Positions 1 to 11,700 of a DNA stretch of 64,000 bases are shown one piece after another (the first letter of the stretch is position 1; each line of letters opens with the position of its first letter). Both the position numbers and the translations under genes were made by a program. Source of the DNA: a bacterium (GTDB lineage Bacteria; Bacillota; Bacilli; Lactobacillales; Streptococcaceae); NCBI GenBank assembly GCA_905221545.1, contig CAJNDO010000001.1, forward strand, positions 124,001 to 188,000, in the 5' to 3' direction. The notes below the pieces were generated by a model. That model did no database searches. It saw only the letters and a program-made list of their open reading frames with translations, and was not told the DNA's origin.

Positions 1-1392
1 GATTTGAGAAACACGTTCTGGCTTAGCAAGAATATCTGCCAAATCCGCAATCAGAGCCAAGAGGTCATCATACTCAGACTGAATCTTATCACGTTCCAAG
101 CCTGTCAAACGACGGAGGCGCATGTCTAGGATAGCCTGACTTTGACGTTCAGAAAGCTTGAACTTACTCATCAATTCAGCTTGAGCTTCCGCATCCGTTT
201 CACTAGCACGGATAATACGAATCACTTCGTCGATATGGTCTAGCGCAATCAAGAGACCTTCTAAGATATGAGCACGCGCTTCTGCTTTTTCCTTATCAAA
301 ACGAGTACGACGAACAACCACTTCTTTTTGGTGCTCGATATAAGCATCCAAAATCTGACGAAGGGACAAAATCTTTGGTACACCATTTTGAATCGCCAAC
401 ATATTAAAACCAAAGTTGGTTTGCATCTGGGTCATCTTGAAGAGGTTATTGAGGATAACATTTGCTGAAGCATCGCGCTTAACTTCAATAACAAATCGAA
501 CACCTTCACGGTTTGATTCATCACGGACTGCTGTAATCCCCTCAATACGTTTTTCCTGAACCAAACGAACAATATGCTCATGCACCTTGGTTTTATTAAC
601 CATGTAAGGAAATTCCGTTACAACTATGCGCTCACGGCCGGTCTTAGTTTCTTCAATTTCAGTACGAGAACGAAGAACAATAGAACCTTTACCTGTTTCA
701 TAAGCCTTATGAATGCCTGATTTCCCCATGACAAGGGCACCAGTTGGAAAATCTGGACCAGGCAAGACTTCCATCAAGTCCTTAGTGGTCACTTCAGGAT
801 TATCCATAACCAACTTCACTGCATCAATGGTTTCACCCAAGTTATGAGGGGGAATATTGGTCGCCATCCCAACGGCAATACCAGTTGCTCCATTGACCAA
901 AAGGTTTGGAAAACGAGCTGGCAAGACCAAGGGTTCACGCTCATTGGCATCATAGTTATCAACAAAATCAACCGTATTCTTATTGATATCACGAAGCATT
1001 TCCAGAGCAATCTTGCTCATACGTGCCTCAGTATAACGCTGGGCGGCAGCACCATCGCCATCCATGGAACCAAAGTTTCCATGCCCATCTACAAGCATGT
1101 AACGGTAACTCCACCATTGAGCCATACGAACCATAGCTTCATAGATAGAGGAGTCCCCGTGTGGGTGGTATTTACCCATGACATCCCCTGTAATACGAGC
1201 AGATTTTTTATGAGGTTTGTCTGGAGTAACACCCAATTCATTCATTCCATAGAGAATCCGACGGTGAACAGGTTTCAAGCCATCTCGAACATCAGGAAGA
1301 GCCCGCGCTACGATAACACTCATGGCGTAATCGATAAAGCTCGTCTTCATCTCCTTTGTCAGATTGACATTCACTAAATTTCTATCCTGCAT
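1..1392 (-). CDS. gyrA: DNA gyrase subunit A, 5' part (C-terminal part beyond window)
   Basis: Catalytic breakage-reunion subunit of the type II topoisomerase that introduces negative supercoils; acts with GyrB in the cytoplasm. The first 464 residues are present and read through to base 1, so the C-terminal DNA-wrapping domain is outside the window. The quinolone-determining region [18 protein letters not shown] lies at about residues 69-86 and has the usual pneumococcal Ser81 and Glu85, so no common gyrA resistance change is seen. The active-site tyrosine lies in [10 protein letters not shown] near residue 118. Start at 1392 (MQDRNLVN) is chosen because a GAGG ribosome site lies just upstream. 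Divergent from ldh across 194 bp. Confidence 0.97.
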   Translation of the reverse strand, partial: MQDRNLVNVNLTKEMKTSFIDYAMSVIVARALPDVRDGLKPVHRRILYGMNELGVTPDKPHKKSARITGDVMGKYHPHGDSSIYEAMVRMAQWWSYRYMLVDGHGNFGSMDGDGAAAQRYTEARMSKIALEMLRDINKNTVDFVDNYDANEREPLVLPARFPNLLVNGATGIAVGMATNIPPHNLGETIDAVKLVMDNPEVTTKDLMEVLPGPDFPTGALVMGKSGIHKAYETGKGSIVLRSRTEIEETKTGRERIVVTEFPYMVNKTKVHEHIVRLVQEKRIEGITAVRDESNREGVRFVIEVKRDASANVILNNLFKMTQMQTNFGFNMLAIQNGVPKILSLRQILDAYIEHQKEVVVRRTRFDKEKAEARAHILEGLLIALDHIDEVIRIIRASETDAEAQAELMSKFKLSERQSQAILDMRLRRLTGLERDKIQSEYDDLLALIADLADILAKPERVSQI

Positions 1393-1429
1393 TAATAAAT
1401 GCCTCATTTCACTATTAGTAATTAATAAT

Positions 1430-1458
1430 ATTATACCATAATGTCCGCCATATTTCAG
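1430..1458 (-). promoter_or_regulatory. gyrA promoter, extended -10
   Basis: On the minus strand an extended -10 TGGTATAAT (hexamer at 1430-1435) is preceded 17 nt upstream by CTGAAA (1453-1458), a 4/6 match to the -35 consensus. It lies about 40 bp before the gyrA start. Confidence 0.65.
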
Positions 1459-1507
1459 GTATCCAAATTAGCTAAAACGTTTACATCAAGAACTCCAAGG
1501 CATATTC

Positions 1508-1536
1508 GTGACAAAGTTTTTTAAAAGTGATAGAAT
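1508..1536 (+). promoter_or_regulatory. ldh promoter
   Basis: GTGACA (1508-1513), a 17-nt spacer, then TAGAAT (1531-1536), about 50 bp before the ldh start. A half-matching catabolite-responsive (cre-like) sequence with an AACGTTTACA core lies at 1471-1485, upstream of the -35. An upstream cre would fit CcpA activation of lactate dehydrogenase as described in lactococci, but the left half matches poorly. Confidence 0.6.
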
Positions 1537-1544
1537 TAAAATAA

Positions 1545-2573
<1,029 letters not shown>

Positions 2574-2584
2574 TTAAAGTCTAA

Positions 2585-2620
2585 ATAACTCCTTGAATCC
2601 TCAAGGGGTTATTTTTTTAT
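2585..2620 (+). terminator. ldh terminator
   Basis: Stem AATAACTCCTTGA / TCAAGGGGTTATT (2585-2613, one G-T pair) followed by a T run; 12 bp after the ldh stop codon. Confidence 0.9.
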
Positions 2621-2808
2621 GTTTAAATTCAATATCTTATTAAGTTTGCTTGCTTCTTCTTAAAACTATCATGGTGTGTGTAGCTCATAAAGCCGCCAAA
2701 GCAACAAATCAAATTTATACTCACGTCACAGCGAGCATGCATCAAATCGCGGTTAACGCACTTGATACCGTCGCATTAAATCTCAAGCAAAAAATTTTGC
2801 CCCATAGA
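2621..2808. other. Intergenic stretch between converging ldh and pyk
   Basis: No recognised gene, RNA or repeat. An open frame of 61 codons on plus (2650-2835) has no ribosome site, matches no family I know and runs into the pyk terminator stem, so I do not call it. Confidence 0.5.
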
Positions 2809-2855
2809 CAAAAAAGAGCCCATCATACAGGCTAGAAAGCTTGATATGATAGGCT
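2809..2855 (-). terminator. pyk terminator
   Basis: Read on minus: an 11-bp stem AGCCTATCATA / TATGATGGGCT (2845-2855 with 2817-2827), one G-T pair, followed by CTTTTTT. It starts 12 bp after the pyk stop codon. Confidence 0.9.
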
Positions 2856-2867
2856 ATTTTCTATTAA

Positions 2868-4373
2868 TTAACGTACTGTACGGATACGCATTGTATTTGT
2901 ACGAACAGCTTCTCCAAGTGGTACACCAGCTACGATAACGATATCGTCACCAGATTGTACAAGACCTGCTTCAACTGCTTTACGTTCAGCGATTTCGAAC
3001 ATATCGTCAGTTGATGATGGAGCATCTGTCAACATTGGGATAACACCCCAGTTCAACATCAATCCACGTTCTGTCAATTCGTCGAATGTCAATGCCAAGA
3101 TATCAGCATTTGGACGGTATTTAGAGATCAAACGTGCAGTGTGACCTGTCTTAGTAAGAGTTACAACCAATTTAATGTCCATTGAGTTAGTAGCATCTTT
3201 AACAGCTGAAGCCATTACTTCTGTCTTAGAGTTACGTTCGAATGAATCTGAGTTCAAACGTCCGTATTCGTTAAGAAGAGTTTGAGCGTTCTTATCGATT
3301 GTAGCCATTGTAGTTACAGACTCAAGTGGATATTTACCGTTTGCAGACTCACCTGAAAGCATTGTTGCGTCAGTTCCGTCGATAACAGCGTTAAATACGT
3401 CTGATACTTCTGAACGAGTTGCACGTGGTTTTTCAGTCATTGTTTCAAGCATGTTTGTTGCAGTGATAACAACTTTACCTGCAGCATTGACTTTAGTGAT
3501 AATCATTTTTTGGTAAACTGGAACCATTTCGAATGGTACTTCGATACCCATGTCACCACGAGCGATCATGATACCATCAGCAGCTTCGATGATTTCATCC
3601 AAGTTATCGATACCTTGTTGGTTTTCGATTTTAGCGAACAATTGAACGTGTCCATTTCCAGTTTCTTCACAGATTGCACGAACTTCGTTAACGTCTTTTG
3701 CAGTACGTACGAATGAAATCGCGATGAAGTTGATACCTTGTTCAAGACCGAAACGGATATCGTCGTTATCGCGTTCAGCAAGAGCTGGGAAAGGAATTTT
3801 AGTGTTAGGGATGTTCACACCTTTTTGTTTAGCGATGATACCATCGTTTTCAACTTCAACTTCAAATTCACGAGTTGCATCATCTTTAGCAACCACACGA
3901 AGACCAAGTTTACCATCGTCAACCAAAACTTGACGACCAACTTCAACATCATCATAGATATCAAGAGCACCAGCAACGTTCAACGCAATCACTTCACGAG
4001 TTGATTTGATTCCTTGTTTAGTTGCAACACGGATTTTTTCACCAGTTTTGTATGAATACTCTTTAGCTTCACCTTCGAACAATTCTGTACGGATTTCTGG
4101 TCCTTTTGTATCAAGAAGGAAACCAACTTTTTTACCTGCAAGTTTTTCTGCAAGTTTAACAGTTGCCATACGCTCACCTTGTTCTTGGTGGTCACCGTGT
4201 GAGAAGTTGAAACGGAATGTGTTAGCACCAGCTTCAATCAATTTAGCAATGTTTTTAGCTGAAGCTTCAACATCAAGTTTTTCACCCCAGTATCCGTCAT
4301 CACCAAATTTTTTACCACCACGGATTTCTACCGCAGGACCCAAAGTTGCAACGATTTTTACACGTTTATTCAT
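2868..4373 (-). CDS. pyk: Pyruvate kinase
   Basis: Converts phosphoenolpyruvate and ADP to pyruvate and ATP, the last ATP-forming step of glycolysis. The 501-residue protein begins MNKRVKIVATLGPA and contains NTFRFNFSHGDH (substrate and ADP contacts), LLDTKGPEIRT, the MIARGDMGIEVP active-site loop and TDATMLSGESANGKYP. Length matches the streptococcal enzyme. The ribosome site AAAGGAG precedes the start. It lies 58 bp downstream of pfkA with no terminator between, so the two are probably cotranscribed; both glycolytic control enzymes would then share one promoter. Confidence 0.98.
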   Translation of the reverse strand: MNKRVKIVATLGPAVEIRGGKKFGDDGYWGEKLDVEASAKNIAKLIEAGANTFRFNFSHGDHQEQGERMATVKLAEKLAGKKVGFLLDTKGPEIRTELFEGEAKEYSYKTGEKIRVATKQGIKSTREVIALNVAGALDIYDDVEVGRQVLVDDGKLGLRVVAKDDATREFEVEVENDGIIAKQKGVNIPNTKIPFPALAERDNDDIRFGLEQGINFIAISFVRTAKDVNEVRAICEETGNGHVQLFAKIENQQGIDNLDEIIEAADGIMIARGDMGIEVPFEMVPVYQKMIITKVNAAGKVVITATNMLETMTEKPRATRSEVSDVFNAVIDGTDATMLSGESANGKYPLESVTTMATIDKNAQTLLNEYGRLNSDSFERNSKTEVMASAVKDATNSMDIKLVVTLTKTGHTARLISKYRPNADILALTFDELTERGLMLNWGVIPMLTDAPSSTDDMFEIAERKAVEAGLVQSGDDIVIVAGVPLGEAVRTNTMRIRTVR

Positions 4374-4431
4374 GATTTTTGTGACTCCTTTATATATATG
4401 ACCTTTTTGGTCTTATTAACTAAATTGTAAA

Positions 4432-5505
<1,074 letters not shown>

Positions 5506-5520
5506 CTATTTTCCGTAATT

Positions 5521-8500
5521 TTAGCGATAAATCGTTTTCATAACTATTTCATTCAATTTCGCTTCTAATTCATTGGATTTAGCTACAAAATGATGAGGAG
5601 AAACGATGGTTTTCTGTTCCTCTTCATACCTGATGATGACTGGGATCGGGCCTTTATATTGGTCTAAAACACGTGAAATTTCTTGATCCGAGTCATGATT
5701 TTTCACCTGAATCCAAAAGCGTTCAGCTACTGCTTCTCTTATTTCTTGTGCAATCATTTGCAGACGGCCATCACGTGATTGGATTTTCCCTTTAATATAA
5801 TAGAAGGCTCCTTCTCTTACTTCCTGTCCAACCTGTCGATATAAATCTGAAAAGAGGGTAACATCCAATTTTTTCTTACTGTCATCTACCTGTAAGAAAG
5901 CCATGTTTTCGCCCTTTTTGGTACGAATTACTTTTATTTTCTGAACTTCAACCAAAATAATAGCATAGCTATTTTCTGACAAATTCCCAATTGGAGTAAT
6001 CGGATAAATAGCCTTACTTGCAATAGCTTGTAGTGGATGTTTGCTAACTCCTACTCCTAGAAGCTCTTGTTCCATATAGAATTTTTCTTGCTCGGTCCAA
6101 TCTTCCGATTCCTGCCAGCTGTAAATTGTATCACCAAACAAGCTTCCTAACTCTTTCACAAATTCAAATAGATTAGCTAAATTATTGAATACTTTTTGAC
6201 GGTTTTTTTCAAATGAATCGAAAAGACCAACTTTTACCAAAGGTTCTAGCAGAGGAAGTTTCAGATAATTATCAGGTAATTTAGCTATAAAATCTTCAAT
6301 GTTAGAATAAGGTCTATTTTCAAGAATCCAAAGTGCCAAATCCTTGCTGACTCCCTTAATCGATTTCAAACCTAGATAGATGGTCCTGTTTGTAATTTTA
6401 TCGTGATAGGGAATGGTGTTGATGGACAGTGGGGCTACTTCAAAGCCTGCTTCTAGGGCATCTGTTAAGTAATCACTGTTGGCAGAATTCAACATGACCT
6501 GATAAAAAATGGCTGGATAATGCGTTTTGAAATAGGCCAACTGGAAAGCCAAGGCTGAGTATGCATAGGCATGAGAACGGTTAAAACCATAACCTGCAAA
6601 CTTCTCCATAACGTCAAAGACCTGCTCTGCTTTTTCCGCCGTATGACCAGCTTCTAATGCCCCTTTAATAAAGGATTCCCTCATCTCATGCATGGCAGAG
6701 GCATCCTTTTTCCCCATAGCACGACGCAAAATATCGGCTTTCCCAAGACTAAATCCAGCAAAACGCTGAGCAACCTGCATAACCTGCTCCTGATAAAGCA
6801 TGATACCATAGGTTGGAGCTAAAATATCCTCCAGTACTGGATCCAGAACAGTCACTTCTTCCTGCCCATGCTTTCTTGCCACAAAATTATTTATGTAATC
6901 ACTAGCACCTGGTCGATTTAGAGAAGTAGTCGCTACGACATCTTCAAAGCAGAGAGGCTGAACTCGCTTGAGCAGGCGAATAGCACCTGGTTGTTCAAAT
7001 TGAAAGATACCTTTTGTATTGCCAGAAGCAAATAAAGCTAACGTTTCTTTGTCTTCCAAATCGATTTCTTCTATTTTCAAGTGAATGCCTTCTGTTTCAG
7101 CAAGCAACTCTTGCATTTTCTGGACAAAGGTCAAATTTCGCAGTCCCAGAAAATCCATCTTCAAAAGCCCACTTGCTTCGACTCCATGAGCATCATACTG
7201 AGTCAGTGGAATTTCGTCACCATGCTTTAGAGGGATGTAGTTGGTCAAATCTTGGTCACTGATTACAACACCAGCCGCATGGACAGAGGTTTGTCTTGGA
7301 TAGCCCTCAATCTTGCAGGCAATTTCAAAGGCTTTTTGGTATTCTAACTTACTATTGATTTGCTGACGAAACTGGAGATTGCCCTCATAGGCTGACTTGA
7401 GATTGTCGCGAAAACTGATTTTCTTAGTAATTGCGGATAATTCATACTCAGGCACACCAAAGCGTTTCAAGACATCACGTAGAGCCTGCTTGGCTCCAAA
7501 GGTTGAAAAAGTAACGATTTGAGCCGCATGTTTACTGCCATATTTATTACCAACGTACCTGATAAAATCCGGACGATAAATATCAGGAATATCAATATCA
7601 ATATCAGGCATGGTATAGCGTTCACGATTGAGGAAACGTTCAAAAATCAGATTTTTATCTACTGGGTCAATCCCTGTGATGTCCAAGGCATAGGAAACCA
7701 AGCTACCTACTGCAGAACCCCGTCCCATTCCCATGTAGTAGGCATTCGAACGTCCGAAACGCAGCAAATCCCAGACAACCAAGAAATAATCATCAAAGCC
7801 CATATCATGAATAACAGCCAATTCTTGGTCTAGTCTGTCTTGATATTCTTTACTAGACAACCTCTTCTGAGCAAGACCCAGTTCAGCACGCTCTCTCAAC
7901 TCTTCTACGGCTGGTCTCGCTGGGTTAAAACGAGGCAGTTTCAGACTAGTATCCAAGTCATAAGAAATACCTGAAATAAGCTTTTCTAAATTGTCCAAGG
8001 CTTGCGGAAATCGTTCTTGGAATAGTTTTTCTAAAGAACTTGCCGATATAAAGACATCTTGTCGTGAACGCAAGGGAACTTCTCTGAGCGGTAGATTTTC
8101 TTTAATTGCTGTTAACACTTGCAGAACTTCTCTATCCCTGCTTTCAAAAGCATTGACCCGATACAGTGGCAAAATAGGATGATGAAATTCGCTTGCCAGT
8201 GTTTCTGGATAAACTCCAATATAATAATCACGGCCTAGTTCTAATGACTCCAATCCATCAAAATAAGGCACAATTACCACAATATCCTCTAGGTACTGAG
8301 ATAAAACTGACCAATCTTTCTCCCCCTGCATCTTGGCTGTTGAAAGCTTCATCAACTGCTGATAGCCTATACTAGATAGAGCTAAAAAGCGTAAATTCAC
8401 TTCCTGATTATCTACAAACACAGTCATCTCAAGCCCTAGCAAAGGATGAATGCCGTATTTTTTTGTAACTTCTAGAAAGTCAAAAGCACCATAAAGATTA

Positions 8501-8622
8501 TCAATATCCATCATAGCCAAATGTGTGTAGCCGAATTCTTTAGCTGCTCTCACATACTTGTCGATCGAAATGACGCTCTCCATAAAACTATAGACTGTTT
8601 TTGTATCTAGTTGTGCGATCAA
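5521..8622 (-). CDS. dnaE: DNA polymerase III subunit alpha, DnaE type (TTG start)
   Basis: Short-type replicative polymerase of Gram-positive bacteria, which extends RNA primers before handing over to PolC. Seen: an N-terminal PHP domain (HLAMMDIDNLYGAFDF.. about residues 35-55), the palm with the PDIDIDIPD aspartates, MGRGSAVGSLVSYAL, and a C-terminal OB-fold stretch (RTKKGENMAFLQVDD..). A GTG at 8649 is in frame but overlaps the purine-rich GAGGAG ribosome site; the TTG at 8622 sits 9 nt after that site and gives MIAQLDTKTVYS and 1033 residues, the pneumococcal length as I remember it. Promoter immediately upstream; pfkA follows after about 80 bp. Confidence 0.95.
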   Translation of the reverse strand: MIAQLDTKTVYSFMESVISIDKYVRAAKEFGYTHLAMMDIDNLYGAFDFLEVTKKYGIHPLLGLEMTVFVDNQEVNLRFLALSSIGYQQLMKLSTAKMQGEKDWSVLSQYLEDIVVIVPYFDGLESLELGRDYYIGVYPETLASEFHHPILPLYRVNAFESRDREVLQVLTAIKENLPLREVPLRSRQDVFISASSLEKLFQERFPQALDNLEKLISGISYDLDTSLKLPRFNPARPAVEELRERAELGLAQKRLSSKEYQDRLDQELAVIHDMGFDDYFLVVWDLLRFGRSNAYYMGMGRGSAVGSLVSYALDITGIDPVDKNLIFERFLNRERYTMPDIDIDIPDIYRPDFIRYVGNKYGSKHAAQIVTFSTFGAKQALRDVLKRFGVPEYELSAITKKISFRDNLKSAYEGNLQFRQQINSKLEYQKAFEIACKIEGYPRQTSVHAAGVVISDQDLTNYIPLKHGDEIPLTQYDAHGVEASGLLKMDFLGLRNLTFVQKMQELLAETEGIHLKIEEIDLEDKETLALFASGNTKGIFQFEQPGAIRLLKRVQPLCFEDVVATTSLNRPGASDYINNFVARKHGQEEVTVLDPVLEDILAPTYGIMLYQEQVMQVAQRFAGFSLGKADILRRAMGKKDASAMHEMRESFIKGALEAGHTAEKAEQVFDVMEKFAGYGFNRSHAYAYSALAFQLAYFKTHYPAIFYQVMLNSANSDYLTDALEAGFEVAPLSINTIPYHDKITNRTIYLGLKSIKGVSKDLALWILENRPYSNIEDFIAKLPDNYLKLPLLEPLVKVGLFDSFEKNRQKVFNNLANLFEFVKELGSLFGDTIYSWQESEDWTEQEKFYMEQELLGVGVSKHPLQAIASKAIYPITPIGNLSENSYAIILVEVQKIKVIRTKKGENMAFLQVDDSKKKLDVTLFSDLYRQVGQEVREGAFYYIKGKIQSRDGRLQMIAQEIREAVAERFWIQVKNHDSDQEISRVLDQYKGPIPVIIRYEEEQKTIVSPHHFVAKSNELEAKLNEIVMKTIYR

Positions 8623-8652
8623 TTTACACTTCTCCTCTATCCTTCTCACTAT

Positions 8653-8661
8653 ATTATACCA
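8653..8661 (-). promoter_or_regulatory. dnaE promoter, extended -10
   Basis: Minus-strand TGGTATAAT (hexamer 8653-8658), about 30 bp before the TTG start of dnaE. It lies between the terminator of the giant gene and dnaE, so dnaE is transcribed separately. Confidence 0.65.
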
Positions 8662-8669
8662 TTTTCAAA

Positions 8670-8705
8670 ATAAGAAAAGAACCTGAGATGTTAAATCTCA
8701 AGTTC
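8670..8705 (-). terminator. Terminator of the giant adhesin gene
   Basis: On minus, an 11-bp stem GAACTTGAGAT / ATCTCAGGTTC (8695-8705 with 8679-8689) with a 5-nt loop, followed by TTTTCTTA. It lies 42 bp after the stop of the giant gene. Confidence 0.9.
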
Positions 8706-8747
8706 TTTCTTAGGTTGAATCAATCACCGATTAAAAGAAAGTCTGAA

Positions 8748-11700
8748 TTATTCTTCGTCTTTTCTTTTCTTACGAGCAATCAATCCGAATCCACTCAAGG
8801 CTCCTAGAAGTCCAAGTGCTGCTAAGCTAGAGTTCGCTTCCGTACCTGTATTTGGAAGTTCTCCTTGACCATCTACATACTGAGGTGTATCTGGTTGAGT
8901 TGGCTGTTCTGGAGTTACTGGGACCACTGGTTGTTCAGGAGTCTCAGGTGTCACTGGAACAGGAGTTGGTGCAGGACTAGGTTCTGGTTGTGGAGTTGGA
9001 TTTGGTTGAGGTTGTGGAGTTGGTATATTACCACCTCCGCCTCCATTGTTGCCACCACCATTATTTGGTTTAGGAACAGGGATGTAGTTGATTGGAGTAT
9101 CCTTAGTTGGATCCGCCGGTACGTCCGGTACTTCATATCCTTTTGTTGGATCTGTCGGATCAACTGGTTTCAATGGAGTTCCATCTGGGCCTACAGGGAT
9201 AAATCCTGGTACATAAGGTACTTTTGGTTTATCTGTTCCTGGTTTCGTTGGATCTTTCGGATCGTTTTCGTATTGTTTTGGTGGGATTTGATCTTGTCCC
9301 TCTGGTAGTTTCGGTACCCATGAACCAAGTTTAGCATAAACTACTTTGATGTTTTCATCTTCAGAATTTTCGTTTACATCCTTAGCTGATACTACTTTTT
9401 GTTTCGCATCTTTTAGAACATATCCTTTAATTACTGGTGATGCTACTTCATCAAACTTGTTAACACCATTAACCTCTGTCCATTTACCATAAGTGATTTC
9501 ACCTGTTACAAGATTAATCTTAGCTTCACGAGTAAATGTTGCTTTATCAGTTACATCAGCTGTTGATTTGTTTCCAGCTTTATCTGTGTACTCAAGTTTA
9601 TTACCTTTTTCGTCAACATATGAAATCGTACGATTTACATGTTTAGTTGTTTGAAGTTTATCGATTAATTCTTTCGTCCATTTTGGTCCTTCTGGATTAT
9701 TTGGATCGATTGGTTTACCAGGTTCTGGTTTGTTTGGATCGTTCGGGTTCGTTGGGTCAAATGGTTTAATTGGCTCAACGTGTGGTGTTAACACTACAGT
9801 ATATTCTTGATCTTTTCCAGAATCTTTATCGAAGTTTCCGTTGTTATCTTTACCGTAGTTGTTACTTACTAGATCATATCCTTTAGCGATTAACTTAGCA
9901 ATTTCTGTAGTTACTTCAGTTGCTTTTGTTAATGGCGCACCTGATTTACCAGTTTCTTCAATGTTATTAACACCTGGAATTGGATTTCCACTTGGATCTA
10001 CGAATTTCGTTACTGCTTTTTGATCAGCTTTTTCATAGTTGATCACAGTATTTTCTGTTGGTGTCGTAGGTGTTGGTGGTACATATCCTTTCGTTGGATC
10101 TTCTGGATCTACTGGTTTCAGTGGATTTCCATTTGGATCTTTTGGTGTATATCCTGGTACGTGAGGAACCACCGGTACTTTCGGACTGTTTGGATCTTGT
10201 GGATCTGTTGGTTTCGTTGGATCTGGTGTCACAACTTTACCTGGATCTTGTGGATCGTTACCGTAAGGAGTTTCCGTTGCTGGAGTTGATGGTGTTTCTC
10301 CTGTAGGAATATTCGGTATGATTTTACCTACTGGTACGTAAACTACTTTGATGTTTTCATCTTTAGAGTTTACAGTTAATCCTGTAGTTTCTGCTACTAC
10401 TTTTTGTTTCGCATCTTTCAGAACGTATCCTGGAGCTACTGGTGATTTCACTGCATCGAATGTAGTGTCTTTAGATGTCCAAGCTACATTAGGATCAACA
10501 ATCTTACCTGTTACGACATTGACTTTCAAATCACGAGTAAATGTTACTTTGTCAGTTACATCAGCTGTTGATTTGTTTCCATCTTTGTCTAAGTACTCAA
10601 CTTTATTTCCATCTTTATCCACATATGAAATCGTACGAGTTACATGTTTAGTTGTGTCTAATGACTTGATTAACTCTTCAGTCCATTTTGGTCCATTTGG
10701 ATTTTCTGGATCAATTGGTTTTCCTGGTTTTGGAGTATTTGGATCGTTCGGATTTGTTGGATCAAACGGTGGAACATCTACAACTTTTGGTTTCACTGTT
10801 ACTACGAAGTTTTGATCAACTTTTGTATCTTTATCGAAGTTCTTATCTGCCGATGATGTGAATCCGTCAGTTACTAATTCATATCCAAGTTTTCTCAAGT
10901 CTGCAAGTTTATCTGCTGTAGAGTAATTGATTGCTTCTCCAGATTTACCTTCTAGTTCATCAGTATGAAGAACTGTGCTTGTTCCTTCAACAACATACTT
11001 CACTGTTGCTTTTTGAGTATCTTTTACGTACTCAATTACAGTATTTTCTGTTGGTGTCTTAGGTGTTGGTGGTACATATCCTTTCGTTGGATCTTTTGGA
11101 TCAACTGGTTTCAGTGGGTTTCCATCTGGATCTTTTGGTGTTGTTCCTGGGATATGTGGAATCACCGGTACACTTGGTTTATTTGGATCGTTTGGATTTG
11201 TTGGATCATTTGGATCTACAACTTTTCCTGGATCTTTTGGATCGTTTGGATATGGAATTGGATTAACTGGTGTTTCACCATCTGGTACGTTCGGAATCCA
11301 TGTCCCAACTGCTACATATCTAACTTTCAGATCTTGGTTAGGTGAATCTACTGTTAAGTCTGTTGCAGATGCTTTAACTTTAGATCCATCAGCTTCAACT
11401 AAGTCACCTTGTGTATCTTGGTTAGGTTTTACAACATATCCTTTAACAACTGGTGATTTAACTTCAGCAAATTTAGCTGCACCTGCAGGATTCCATCCAC
11501 TTGTAGTGTCTGTTGCCGGTACGTCTGCTACACCGTCACCTGTTGTGTCGTATCCTACTACTGAACCGTCTTTTGTATTTACAACTGCTGTACGTGTGAA
11601 GCTTACTTTATTAGTTACTTTCGGTGCTTCAGTTGTAGATACTTCTTCGTCAGTACCGTCTTTAATGTAAGTAATTGTACGAGTTACTGACTTAATGTTG

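Noticed and set aside
844..1377. 177-codon plus-strand frame opposite gyrA
   Set aside because: Antisense to a highly conserved gene in full frame; no ribosome site.
1471..1485. Cre-like sequence upstream of ldh
   Set aside because: Only the right half fits the consensus; kept as a remark in the ldh promoter entry and not called as a site.
1503..1510. CACGAATA on minus in the ldh-gyrA gap, 7 of 8 to the cin-box
   Set aside because: One mismatch, no T run before it, over 110 bp from gyrA, and it overlaps the ldh -35 box.
2650..2835. 61-codon open frame on plus between ldh and pyk
   Set aside because: No ribosome site, no family resemblance, and it runs into the pyk terminator stem.
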